Assembly: GCA_905250025.1 (NCBI GenBank)
Contig: CAJNOJ010000116.1
Location: forward strand, 245,173-309,172
Source of the DNA: Adineta ricciae
Lineage: Eukaryota; Rotifera; Eurotatoria; Adinetida; Adinetidae
Reading direction: 5' to 3'
DNA length: 64,000 nucleotides
The notes beneath the pieces were generated by a model, which worked only from the letters and a program-made list of their open reading frames with translations, had not been told where the DNA came from and did no database searches. The translations under genes and the position numbers were made by a program. Numbering within the stretch: the first letter of the stretch is position 1; each line of letters opens with the position of its first letter. Below are positions 1 through 10,879 of this stretch, piece after piece.

Positions 1-304
1 AAGTCGTAAATTTAGCTCAATCAGACACATACTCTAGTATTTCAGTTTTGTCGCAATTTAAGGAATCACCTCCTGCCATGATGATCAAGTGGTAGAACTT
101 GTTACATGAAAGAACAAGGTTTTGTCGATGTTTTCTAATATGAAATAGATGGAAAATTCTACAATTCTTATCTTCTTTGTTTTATTTTCTTCGAATGTAC
201 TTAATCGACAAGAAAAAACAAAACAATAACGATTTTTCTTTTTGTTTTTATTTTCATGTTGTCGTTAATTAACGAATAGAACGTGAAAAGCGGCGAAACC
301 ACGT
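1..304. other. Window edge and 3' flank of RPL7
   Basis: No coding exon is visible here. On the minus strand this is the region downstream of the RPL7 stop codon; an AATAAA-type hexamer read on the minus strand lies near 178-186 and could serve polyadenylation. The AT-rich text looks like untranslated and spacer DNA. Confidence 0.6.
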
Positions 305-1383
305 CTAAGTCATTTTACGCAACAATTGATTGATGTATTGTTCACGATTTCCGAAATCACCTCCATCAGCGAAGTGATTTGCTTTCTTGCGCCATCCACC
401 TACAAACAGAAACAGAAAGAATTTTCAACAATATATTTTCGAAATCCTACCTTTTGGATTGTTGAGTTTGAATGGCCAGAGAAAGTTTGAAGCCTTTTTG
501 AAATTTTCTCCCACAGTGAAGATTTCATGAACAAGATCTTCCATACAGATGATGTCTTGTTTGCCTAGATCAAATCAAACATTTCCTCATCTGCTTCGAT
601 CTCGCATTTTAACAAACATACCGAGAGCTTTTTCGATGATACTATTATCAGATAATGGTATACGTTGTTTGTTCACTTTTCCGAAGCCTCGTTTGTAAAT
701 AAGCTCCCGAACTGATTTCAAATTTGGATAGCCCCATGCAATGTACGGTTCCGCGATACGTAACATTTGAACAGTAGCCTTGTTAAGTTTAACAAAGACA
801 CCGTTGTTGATTTGACGTAATCGGAAGAGACGAAGAACCTGCTTGACACGTGGATGCACACCGCGAATACTAAAGCATGCAAGGATAAGCACTCCGTTGA
901 AATAAATTTTTTAGAGAACGTACCCACGAATACGGATAACAAAAGCAAGTGATGGTTCAGCTTCAACATGGTAGTTGTTACGCACTTTAGCTGAGCGCTT
1001 AAGACGAATTAAATCACGTTCTTTCTTTCGGTATTCGCTAGTGTATTTTTCGGCACGTTTGAAAATAACTAAACGTTTGTATTTCTTGTTCTACATAGAA
1101 GACAAACGCGCGATGAATACCACGATCAAAATTGAAACAACGTGAAGAGTTTCCTATCTACCTTAGTTGCTTGTAATTGTGAACGAAGACGACGTGCTTT
1201 AAGATCAGCATAGAGCTTTCGTTTTTTCAATAAGACTTCCGGTACTTTCTGAACGGCCTTTTTGGTTTTGGCTGCAGCTGTCGTTGTTTTTGCAGCTGCA
1301 CCTGTGTTCACCTTCTTGGCGCTAAAACCGAAAGGAATAAATCGAAATAGCTTGGAACATTTTCATACATACGTATCCGTCAT
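305..1383 (-). CDS. RPL7: 60S ribosomal protein L7 (uL30)
   Basis: Structural protein of the large ribosomal subunit. Six coding exons on the minus strand join in frame: 1373-1383, 1162-1321, 924-1090, 622-869, 451-564 and 305-399, giving 264 aa (animal orthologues are about 250). The first exon holds only ATG ACG GAT AC and is followed by a GTATGT donor; the second carries an Ala/Lys-rich N-terminus of the type usual in metazoan L7. The diagnostic core is unmistakable: VIRIRG, then [64 protein letters not shown] and FLWPFKLN, ending in a short basic tail with TAG at 307-305. Introns are 51-71 bp. It is the first of four minus-strand genes in tandem. The tiny first exon is the least certain part; it is chosen because its phase fits exactly. 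Confidence 0.95.
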
Positions 1384-2725
1384 AATAAGGAATGAACTGG
1401 AGAACGATAGATCTGAAATAAATTCAATAAAAATTGTCAAATATCTGAACTCTCGCGTTTGAATAAACTAATAAAACTATCTGTAGGTAGAGGAGTCGAA
1501 TAGTCCATAGTTTACTCCGCTGGTAAAAGAATCAATAAAAATTTGTTGATCATAAATCATCATACAAATTCTAAAATCAAATTTTAAACATAAATTTTTA
1601 CACAACGCACACGAAATTTGAAATTATTTTTTGAACTTTTCTTCAGATACATACAACCACCATCTTTTCATTGGTTGGACTCATTGAGCGATGAGTCATC
1701 GAGATACAATTAGCTAACCAATTGGATTATCGTGCAAGAAATGTTCATACTGGTTTTGTTTATTTGAAAAAACAGACTGACCGTCGTTCAAGAACAATGA
1801 CAAGTATAATCTGCTACATCGTGAAACTTTTGCTCTTCAGCGACCGATTGGCCTAGTCGGTGAAAATAGAACAAATAATTTGAGAAAATTTTTCTAAATT
1901 AATGCACTGGAATTTTTTGCCGGTGATCAATTCTAAATCAGTTCATGTTATTATCATCGATGCACATCTAGACGTTTCGACCGTTCGTTATACCTTATTG
2001 TAAAGTAATTGATCTTTTACATTCTAACAATGTTTTACTCCTTTGCGATAGACAGCATTTTCATAATCCCAATACTATCTATAATTTGTATGTTTAGTAC
2101 CTTCTTGCGTGAAAGTTTTCTTACAAGCTCAAGATATGAAAGGAAAAGCAAGTGCCATCCCTTCTCATCGATTTCTTTCTACGATTAGAACTGAAGGCGA
2201 GAGAGATTCGGCCTCATCTCTCGTGGGCATTCGGATTCTGGAATACGACTCTAAACGACATCTAGCGAGATATGCGTTATATATATAGCAAAAATAAATA
2301 AACTTTGAATTGCTAATTCGGGTTTGGACGACGTCAAGTTGGCTTTACTTCTCAGTATCAAACAATTTCATATATCTATTTTTGAATCAAATAATGAATC
2401 AGATTTATGAAGTTGATGACTAATTGTATGCAGTCCGACGGAATGGATGAAACAAATTTCATATTTCGTTACTGTGATGCAATTACTTTTCAATATATCG
2501 AGAAGATTCACCGTTCAATTGAAGTAAATTGCTTTCGCTTCTTTATTTTCAATGTAACATAATGACAAGAAAAATGTTAGTAGTGGGACAATAGAGTGTC
2601 GAGCAATGTGAGTATGTATATAGTAGGAACAATTTACAACACGATAAATATGAATATGGATAGTCGAGAGCAACAACATTCAATACAAATAGTTGTTTTT
2701 TCACAGGTCAATTATCGATTGTCAT
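1384..2725. other. Intergenic region between RPL7 and histone H4
   Basis: No credible coding region on either strand. The part next to 1384 should hold the RPL7 promoter and the part next to 2725 the H4 3' region. Directly 3' of the H4 stop on the minus strand there is no hairpin with a CTCTTTTAGAG-like core, the usual replication-dependent histone processing signal. Confidence 0.55.
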
Positions 2726-3257
<532 letters not shown>

Positions 3258-3626
3258 TGAGAGAAAATGTGAAAGTTAGGTAAGAGAGAAAATTCTAAAA
3301 TGACATGAAATGAACAGCAAATTCGATCGTTTATATACACTTTTCGACGTTATATCCTATTGGTTGTCAATGAAAAGCTAGCTGTCCTTCATATTGACGT
3401 CCAAAACACGACCGACACAAAAATAAAAAAAGAAAGACATATGAGAATAATTTTCAATGCTCACGCCATCTTTTCGTAGGAATTGAATTCTATTGTTTAG
3501 TACACAAAAAAAAACGAGGAAACAAGAAAAGAAAACTAAGGTTACGTGCCGATAGAAAAAGAGATTCCCATCATTCATAAATACAGTTTCGTTTTGTTTA
3601 AAAATGCGCTGTGACACATAAATTAA
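3258..3626. other. Spacer between histone H4 and DCAF7
   Basis: About 370 bp with no supported coding sequence. It must hold the H4 promoter and DCAF7 3' end. The reading frames that cross it are short and low in complexity. Confidence 0.5.
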
Positions 3627-4935
3627 CTATACACGTAAGATTTCAAGAAAATTATTAAAACAAATGGCTATCCAATCCGGTTGAGTTGTACTCCATTGAA
3701 CTTGATTGATTTCACCATCAGCCGAATACGCAAGTATAGGATCTTCAATTGCCTTCGGCATTTGTTGAATATCCCAAATTAATGCTTGTTTATCGTCACC
3801 TATGAACAAAATCACAGAACAACAATATAATTGACCTAGTCAGTTTATCTACGAACCAGCTGTACATATATGGCATGCTGAATGTGGTGCCCAAGCCATC
3901 CCATTAACACCAGATCGATGATTATTTAATCGTGCCACAGGCGTGCATGGTAAACGGATATCGAGTATAACAACTTCCATGGAATCCATAGTGAATGTTG
4001 ATAAATAGTTCGGATCTTGTTTATTCCATGCTAAGCGTAACAGTGAATGATGTTGGGGATCTTCATAAATTATTGTTGAATGTTCTAAATGGCGTAAGTC
4101 AAACATTCGGACAGAACCATCAGCACCAACGGATGCAAACATATCTCGACCACTACCACTACGACTAAAGGCAATATCATACACTTCTTTATCATGAGCA
4201 ATCAGTTGCGTTCGAACATGTCCACTAACTGGATTTGTTCGACTAATAGCTTGACCAGTCTAAAACAAGAACATATTTCCAGTTGAATATGCGAGCGTAT
4301 CGGACTGGATAATTACTTCCAAGCCCCAAATTGTACATGTTGTGTCGATGCTCGATGTACCAATTAAATTTGGATCGATTTCATTCCAATCGAATGATGT
4401 TAATGGTGCACAAAAATCAGAATTTTTATTCTAAATCGAAATCATGCAATCGATCGAAATTTTACTAATGAGTCTTACATTATTTAGCAAACATTCTAAT
4501 CGTGTTGCATGATCATTGATTTGCCAAACGCGAAGATAATCACCACTCGTGGCAAGTAAATCAGGATAACTGCCTTTCTTTAAAATATACAAAAAAGAAA
4601 GAAAGGCTTAATTGACAATAGATTATATGTGATCTACCGTATCTGGTATCCACATTAATTTCGTTGTTGGATAAGGATGATCAAAAGTTGAGCGTGAATT
4701 AAACTCGGAAGTTTCTTCATTGAGCGAAACAATTTGCACCTTCACGCAATGAAGATAAATAACGAATAGATCCAATAAATCCTACTTTATTGTTATATTC
4801 TTCAACGAATGAACCAAGTGCTAAACGAAAACGTTTATCTGGTCTAACTGACCAGTTCATAGCATAGACCATCCATGGTGCTTCATATCGATAGATTTCT
4901 TTTCGTTTTGTTTGAACATGATTTCCCGAAGACAT
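3627..4935 (-). CDS. DCAF7: DDB1- and CUL4-associated factor 7 (WD40 protein)
   Basis: WD40 beta-propeller adaptor (WDR68/HAN11) that scaffolds DYRK kinases and can serve as a CUL4-DDB1 receptor. Six exons (4786-4935, 4638-4739, 4479-4577, 4317-4430, 3857-4259, 3627-3799) give 346 aa against 342 in human. Nearly the whole chain reads like the human protein: [144 protein letters not shown] and the C-terminus ending LEILRV. Introns are 46-160 bp. The start at 4935 gives a slightly longer N-terminus than in vertebrates. It ends 370 bp from the H4 start and begins 127 bp from the RPS25 stop. Confidence 0.96.
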
Positions 4936-5061
4936 ATCTAGAAAAAAGAAAAAGAAGAGTTGCTCTTGTTCTTGTACATTCTTCTGTTTGGTGTTTATTC
5001 AGCAAAAAACAAAATGACTAAACAGAGTGAAAAGTGATCATGATTCGATGGTTTGACATTC

Positions 5062-5586
5062 TTAAGGCATCGCTTCTTCGGCTGCTGCTGCTGCGGCTTC
5101 TTCTTTTGCTGCTTTTTTGCCGCTCTTCTTGCCACCACCGCCTTCTTTCTTTTCACTTTGACCTTCTTTCGTTGCGTCTTGTTCACCAGGTGCATCTTCT
5201 TTCGTAGCACGTGTGTAGATTTCTTGTCGACTATGTTTAACAACTGCACGGATGAGACCACGACGAACAAGTTCACGAATAATTTGACGAGCAAGTGAAC
5301 CTCGCACTTTGAAACGTTCACACACAATTGCCGGAGTGATCAATTTGTATTGTGGCATATCTTTCACACATTTATCGTACGTTGCTTTATCGAACAAGAC
5401 CTAAGGAAGACACCGAGTGATATGTTTAAGAAGATAATCTACTGCGAAAAGAATACGAACCATGTTATTAAGTTTATCGCGAACTTTTCCTTTCGACCAT
5501 TTCTTCTTTTTTGCTTTACCACCACCTGATGAACCTCCTGATGCTTCTTTTTCCTTCTTTTTCGGTTGAGCAGCTTTAGCCGGCAT
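5062..5586 (-). CDS. RPS25: 40S ribosomal protein S25 (eS25) with a long C-terminal tail
   Basis: Small-subunit ribosomal protein near the head of the 40S particle. Two exons (5461-5586 and 5062-5400) encode 154 aa; the animal norm is about 125. The hallmark [20 protein letters not shown] and LFDKATYDK segments are present, followed by the winged-helix region [20 protein letters not shown] and a [13 protein letters not shown] segment. The extra 30 or so residues after that are Lys/Gly/Glu/Ala-rich and end in an alanine run. The 60 bp intron has a GTTCGT donor, seen repeatedly in this window, and a CTTAG acceptor. The ATG at 5586 is the only sensible start. Confidence 0.95.
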
Positions 5587-6388
5587 TGCGAAAAATTATC
5601 TGCAAAAAAAAGAACATTTAGTTCTTTTTGCGAAAACCTTCAAAGTACAGTTATAAATATTGCATTTGGAGAGTCGTCATATTGTTGATTTCTTTATAAT
5701 GATTTGGAAAACCTTCGTTGAAAGATGAATTTATTTTGTTTCGTCCAGAAATGATTATCATAAAAGAATTTTTTTCATATTTTTACATACATTTATTTTT
5801 CTTTCGTAGTAAAATAAACCTGAATTTTGTCTTGGTGAAAGGACATCTATTGAAGATCTTACTCAACCAATCGGCCATTTCCATATTGTATCCACTCGAA
5901 CAATCTAGTCTTCTCGATGAGTGGATAAGATGTTTGAGTATGAATATAAAATAAAACTAAGAGCGTTCACAATGAAAAAAGTCTTTGCTTTTTGGCGGAA
6001 GTGTCAATGGATATCAATAGAAATGAATAGAATCAGTATGAAACTAAGCAATGATAGGGTTGTCTCGTTGAATGGATAAAAACTCTGATGAGTAACTCGA
6101 TTCGTAAGAACAATCACAAAAAAATCTGTGTTCATCGGGTATCATTTGTACATGATTAAGTTCTTCAAAACTTTCAACGATCCTCATTTCGATAGGTGAC
6201 ACTTTCTATCTGAAATATTTTCAATAAATATTTGAATCACAAGTACGCTGACCGACATATTAGCTGCGTATATATATTTGCTCGCTCTTTTGATATTCGT
6301 TGCCTCTTTTATCTTATCATTATCACCATTTACACTTGTTCGCACCTACTCTACGCACTTATTTTTCACGATCATTTCCTGTGGCAAT
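5587..6388. other. Divergent intergenic region, RPS25 / C2-domain gene
   Basis: About 800 bp between two divergently transcribed genes, so it should hold both promoters. An open stretch on the plus strand at 5718-5954 is AT-rich with no recognisable domain and no homologue I can name; it is treated as chance. Confidence 0.5.
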
Positions 6389-7281
6389 ATGGTAGGCAAC
6401 AGATTTGATAAAATTCGTAGAAATAAATACAGCTTTTGATTAACTTTGTTTTAAAATAACCATTTGTGGTATGTACGCAATGTAGTGAAAATGAATATCA
6501 TTACTTCTAGGATAAACAACCCGCAGCATCCAATCTTCAAGGTTTAGAAAACATCGAAACGATTCCTCGAGGTACCCCTTCTGAGACAATAGATTTTCAT
6601 GCAAATCAGCAACTTTTCTCCAATGAACATCAACCTACTGGAAAAACTGTTCGAGAAGGATCTGATATTTTACGTCTACAAGACGAAGACTTTCGTGCCC
6701 GTGTTAATGATATCTCAACAGGTCGAACGCACGTAAGTAACGACGATCAACCTCAAGTTAGTGTTGCGGAGTATGATCCAGTCGTGCATCCAGATGGTAA
6801 ACACGGTCGAATTTACTTATCGATTCGATATAATCAGGAGTCTAATCAATTAATCGTACAAATTCTTGATGCACAAGGTCTAATACGACCTGAGCAGGTC
6901 TATGCACCGGAAATGAATATGAGCTTTTCAATGATTGGAAATGGTCAGAAGGAAAAACATTCACGAGTCTTCGTTGAAAATGCTGCCGTTCTATGGAAAG
7001 AACCAATGATCTTTTCCGATACTCACGACAGGCTTCTTGGGCAAACATTGCATATACTTGCTGCAAATGATACCGATCCATCGGCACCACGTGATCGAGA
7101 AGTAAGAGATTCCTTCATCATATGTTGACTATTCTATTTATTTATCAGGTTTTTATTCCTCTACGAAATCTTTCATGTAACGGCGACGAAATAAAACAAT
7201 GGTAAGCAGCAAAAATGCAAATCTCTATGTAATGATCGTTTTTCTTTAAGGTACAATTTGAAATTTGTCGCATCATCATGA
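6389..7281 (+). CDS. C2-domain protein with degenerate calcium sites
   Basis: Four exons (6389-6391, 6511-7101, 7149-7201, 7251-7281) give 225 aa. The first exon is just ATG followed by a GTAGGC donor; the second starts in phase after a TTCTAG acceptor. Residues 1-100 are polar and probably disordered. From about residue 130 a C2 beta-sandwich can be read: HGRIYLSIRYNQESNQLIVQ, ILDAQGLI, a middle part with KEPMIFSD, LLGQTLHILAAN, and the final strands FIPLRNL and WYNL, a pattern shared with synaptotagmin-type C2 domains. The loop after QGLI lacks the aspartates that normally bind calcium, so it probably does not bind calcium, as in many structural C2 domains. No transmembrane segment is present. 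The family member is not identified. Confidence 0.72.
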
Positions 7282-7470
7282 TCGTCTACTTTATTCAAGT
7301 GTTAACTTCTCAAATTGTTTCTTTTGATTTTCTTTTCATTGTCTCTTCAACGAAAGTGTCGATAATTTTTTTTTCTCCCAAGTTCTTATAAAACATCGTG
7401 GAAGAAAAAGAAGAAAGAGCAGTTTAAAGATCAATGATTGATTTATTCATTTATTTATTTATGCACTGAT

Positions 7471-8250
7471 TTATGGTTGTAAGAGGCTACCAGAACCGAT
7501 GAGTTGGTTTGGTTTAATGGCGTTTAAGGCTTGGCTGATAATACCTTGGAAGTTATCGATGAGGGCGCCTAAGTGTTGTTGAACGAGGTTGACGAGTGGT
7601 TGTAAAAACTGAAATACACGTATGAAAAATGAGCATTCTTTCGTATCAAGGACATTACACTTACTTCAACGCCAATATTTAAGTGGGAGACAAGAGCTTC
7701 AGCATCAGCACCAACACGAGTGAATTCAATACGAGCCCAATCTGGTTTGCTGATCCACTAGCAACGATGGGGAATCGATTTAGTTTACAGTGGCATGTTC
7801 GTTAGAAAATCAACTTACGGCATCAATATTTTGAACGATTTGAAGAAATGAAGAGAAGACTTGTTGGTAGATTTGTTTGATTTGAGCAATGAATGGAGCC
7901 AAGACCTTGAAAAGTAAAAGAAAACGCACTCATGATGCTAGAATGTTTCTAGATCAATTCGGGTACTTGTTGAAGGTTAATGTTTAAAACATCACTGACA
8001 CCACGTTTGCCGAAGAGTCCACCAATAAGTTGCGAAAGTTGTTGAGTGAGCATGTTCAAAGCGTCTAAAGAGAACGAAGACAGTTTTGGTCAGAGCAATC
8101 CAATATTTTTCAAAATAATTTCAACGAACTGGATTGGATTTGATCAAGCATGGGGTTGAGCAAATTTTGTGTAAGGAAGTCAAGTGAGAGTGATTCTCCG
8201 GCGCACACGCCAAGGAAGCAGAGAGCAGCGATTAAAGCGAAACACTTCAT
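7471..8250 (-). CDS. Small secreted helical protein, unknown family
   Basis: Five exons (8130-8250, 7967-8064, 7819-7905, 7665-7757, 7471-7608) encode 178 aa; all junctions keep frame and have GT-AG ends, the first donor being GTTCGT. The N-terminus MKCFALIAALCFLGVCAGES is a textbook signal peptide. The mature chain is rich in Leu, Gln, Ile and Asn, with almost no Cys, and contains amphipathic stretches such as LNMLTQQLSQLIGGLFGKRG and FIAQIKQIYQQVFSSFLQIV that look like long helices. A GKRG site near residue 60 could be a proprotein cleavage point. The even, frequent-codon use resembles a well-expressed gene. I do not recognise the family. It sits tail to tail with the C2 gene, 189 bp away. 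Confidence 0.8.
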
Positions 8251-8759
8251 TTTGTCGACGAGTGATTCTGATTGGATTGAAGCAATTGAAGAAAATCTGT
8301 TAAGAACGGTTTATCGAATATTTCGAATGTAATCTTTCTAATTTATAAGGTGAATTATTTGTCTACTGAGAAAAAATAGACATCTGTTTGACGCCTACGT
8401 TTTCCAAATTTTTAAGTTTATCATGAGACTATGAAATATGCAAATGTTGTTGAGAAACACCTGCATCAATTGATGATAGTAATATCATTGCCGAGTTATA
8501 TTTACTCGAAAAAATGTCGATTACATCTACATATTGAAAAACTGCAAGACGTACATAAATGAAGGACAAATGATTTTTAGTCAGATTTGTTCCGGTATGA
8601 GAGAAGACTATGCTTTGTCGACCTTATCATTTTACACTTTAATGTAATTAATAAACGAAGGAGAAACGTTTGAATTCAATAAAACATTTATTAACAACAA
8701 TAAAGAAGAAGGCTTTCTTTTTCTTGGCGATTTCGATATGACCTTATTTGTTCGAACAA
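8251..8759. other. Spacer between the secreted protein and the lamin-tail gene
   Basis: About 500 bp with no supported gene. On the minus strand it holds the promoter of the secreted-protein gene and the 3' flank of the lamin-tail gene. Reading frames seen on the plus strand at 8150-8332 are antisense to the secreted protein's first exon. Confidence 0.5.
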
Positions 8760-9257
8760 TTAGTCATCAGTTTGTTCTTGCTCTAGTGACGTCAATGTTC
8801 TATGTGTAAAAATAGCTCTTTCATGTCCGTTCGAATCTAAAAGTCGATTAACACTCCATTGTAATGCGGTGTTCCATGTTAATAATTTTGTTTTAATTCG
8901 AATGAAAGATTGCTGTTGCTCCTGATCAGTTGATTCCAATGATTGATGATATTCGATCTCATCAGACATTGTCCTCGATGCTGCTGAATTTGACCACAAT
9001 TCAACGGTTGACCAGGGTGGAATAACAAATTGATTAGGAAATGTATAGCGAAGAAACGGTTGAGAATCCGTCTGTCGTTCGATGTGCCATCCAGTTAAGT
9101 CAAAAGATTTCGTTGAACTGATGTTATCGATGATAATGACGTCACCTGAGGGAGAACAACCGCTGAACATCACTGAACCTTTGGAATGCCGACGAAAGAT
9201 CGTTTTAGTATGTGTTAATTCATCGTTATCAATTTCATCATCTAGCGTTTCAGTCAT
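8760..9257 (-). CDS. Stand-alone lamin tail domain protein
   Basis: Single exon of 165 aa. Residues about 27-150 align with the Ig-like lamin tail domain of nuclear lamins and invertebrate intermediate filaments: GDVIIIDNISSTKSFDLTGW, then HIERQTDSQPFLRYTFPNQF, VIPPWSTVELWSN, and after a Glu/Gln-rich insertion KTKLLTWNTALQWSVNRLLD, SNGHERAIF, matching the Trp and LLNSDGEE features of lamin tails. There is no coiled-coil rod, no nuclear localisation cluster and no CaaX box; the chain ends in QTDD. An in-frame stop lies shortly upstream of the ATG with no splice acceptor between, so the rod is not simply in an unseen upstream exon. It could act as a nuclear-envelope or chromatin adaptor, but its role is unknown. 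Confidence 0.8.
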   Translation of the reverse strand: MTETLDDEIDNDELTHTKTIFRRHSKGSVMFSGCSPSGDVIIIDNISSTKSFDLTGWHIERQTDSQPFLRYTFPNQFVIPPWSTVELWSNSAASRTMSDEIEYHQSLESTDQEQQQSFIRIKTKLLTWNTALQWSVNRLLDSNGHERAIFTHRTLTSLEQEQTDD

Positions 9258-10879
9258 TGTATTGTAGCGATTGTTCAGTTATTGTTTATCTGCTTGTCAA
9301 TATAAATGATGAATGAAAGAGAAAAAATGAGTAGATATAACAAACTAGTCAAGCGTTGCTGAATGTTGCGCACTCATTGAATTTGATTGCCGCATCTTTG
9401 TTGATTCAAATGAAAAAATCGACGAAGTCAACGGTGTACGATATATAAGACGAACAAAGAACAGGCAAGTACAATAGTGCAGAGTAAAAGTTATTAATAA
9501 CACGAACGTATATAATTTTCCAAGGAGTCCGACAGACGCGTCTTTTTTGTTCTCCCTTTTTTCTTCCATGCTTCCTTTTTTCTCTCACTCTCTCTCTCTC
9601 TCTCTTCTCCTCAAAAGTAGTTTCATTCGGAAGAATTTCTCGTTCTCTTCTTCTCCGCTCGTTTGACAAGAAAAAAGATTAGTTTATATGCTTATTGAAC
9701 TTCATCATCAACTTGAATGATTAAAAGACTAGTAAAATCATTCGCATTCGCTGGGAAGAATCCTGCTCACCGAACAATACAGTGAGAGGGAGAGAGAGAG
9801 AGAAAATGTGCACAGAAGAAAAAGACACAATTCTTTATAGTTCTTATATCAAATTATTACATACTTCATTGTCCTTCATGTTCCTTTTCTCAGTCTATTA
9901 TTGCAGTCTGTTGTAAAGTATCGTTTGTCTTCCATTCTGTCTATCTGTGAACAAAACTTTTATTAAAATAAAAAAAGAAAACCAGAATTTTTCTCTCTCG
10001 TTTTTAAAGGTTATGCAAATGTTTGTTTTCATAGTTGGAAATTAAAAGTGTACATGTTAATTCATTCTCACAAGTTAAGTGGAAGAAAATTGAGTTATGT
10101 TTCCAAATGATTTAATCATCTTACTCGAATTTCCATAGAAGAAAAATTTGTTTTAGGCAATCGATCTGCAAGAGGTCATCAATTATTGATTTTCAACACA
10201 AGAAAATCTTTAACGAAGATGAAACATCTAGACTCGACGTCAGTGTTTCATAACCGTATCCCATGCACTCGAAATTGTATCCTATGAATCGAATGACATC
10301 GACTAGGTATTAGAAACAGGCCAGCCAAGACGACAGACAAAGGTGAGATGTGATGCACATGGTTGCAGATCATTACGAACGGATGCATTTGTCTTCCACA
10401 AATGATGTGTAAAAAAGCTTGTTTTTAGATTTCATGTACAAAACAAAATTTTGTCAGATATCCATATTCATACAGTCTTATGTGACGGTCGTATTATTTA
10501 ATAAAGCAAAGATCCAAGCTGCGATTGATTTGTCCGAACTCTGTTTGGATCCGTTCTATCGGATTCCTATTACTCGGACTTGATCTTTAGGAAGTGCATT
10601 GCTGTAACAGTGAATAAAAGGATGTGATATCGTACAACTGAAGCAAATTTTAGACATTTTCTGTTCCGTTAATATAGCTGGAGATGGAGTTTACTAGAAA
10701 AAACGATTGGTTAACTTTCGTTAACCAATAAAAATAAAGTAAACAACTAAGAAATAAATAAATCTTCCAGTATATCGCATAATGAAACCGATCTGAGCTT
10801 TAAGATAAAATGAATTCCTGAGAGCAACAATTTGTATTTGAATCTTTGTAGATTTGTTTATTACACCAACACGAAAAAG
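9258..10879. other. Gene-free region upstream of EF-Tu
   Basis: About 1.6 kb with no credible coding exon. It holds two short CT/GA microsatellites (about 9581-9606 and 9784-9803) and purine/pyrimidine-rich tracts that create spurious open frames. The promoters of the lamin-tail gene (minus) and EF-Tu (plus) must lie here because these genes diverge. Confidence 0.55.
9581..9606. repeat. (CT)n microsatellite
   Basis: A nearly pure CT dinucleotide run, matched some 180 bp later by a GA run at 9784-9803 in opposite orientation. Together they could pair as an imperfect hairpin; they look like simple-sequence slippage products. Confidence 0.8.
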
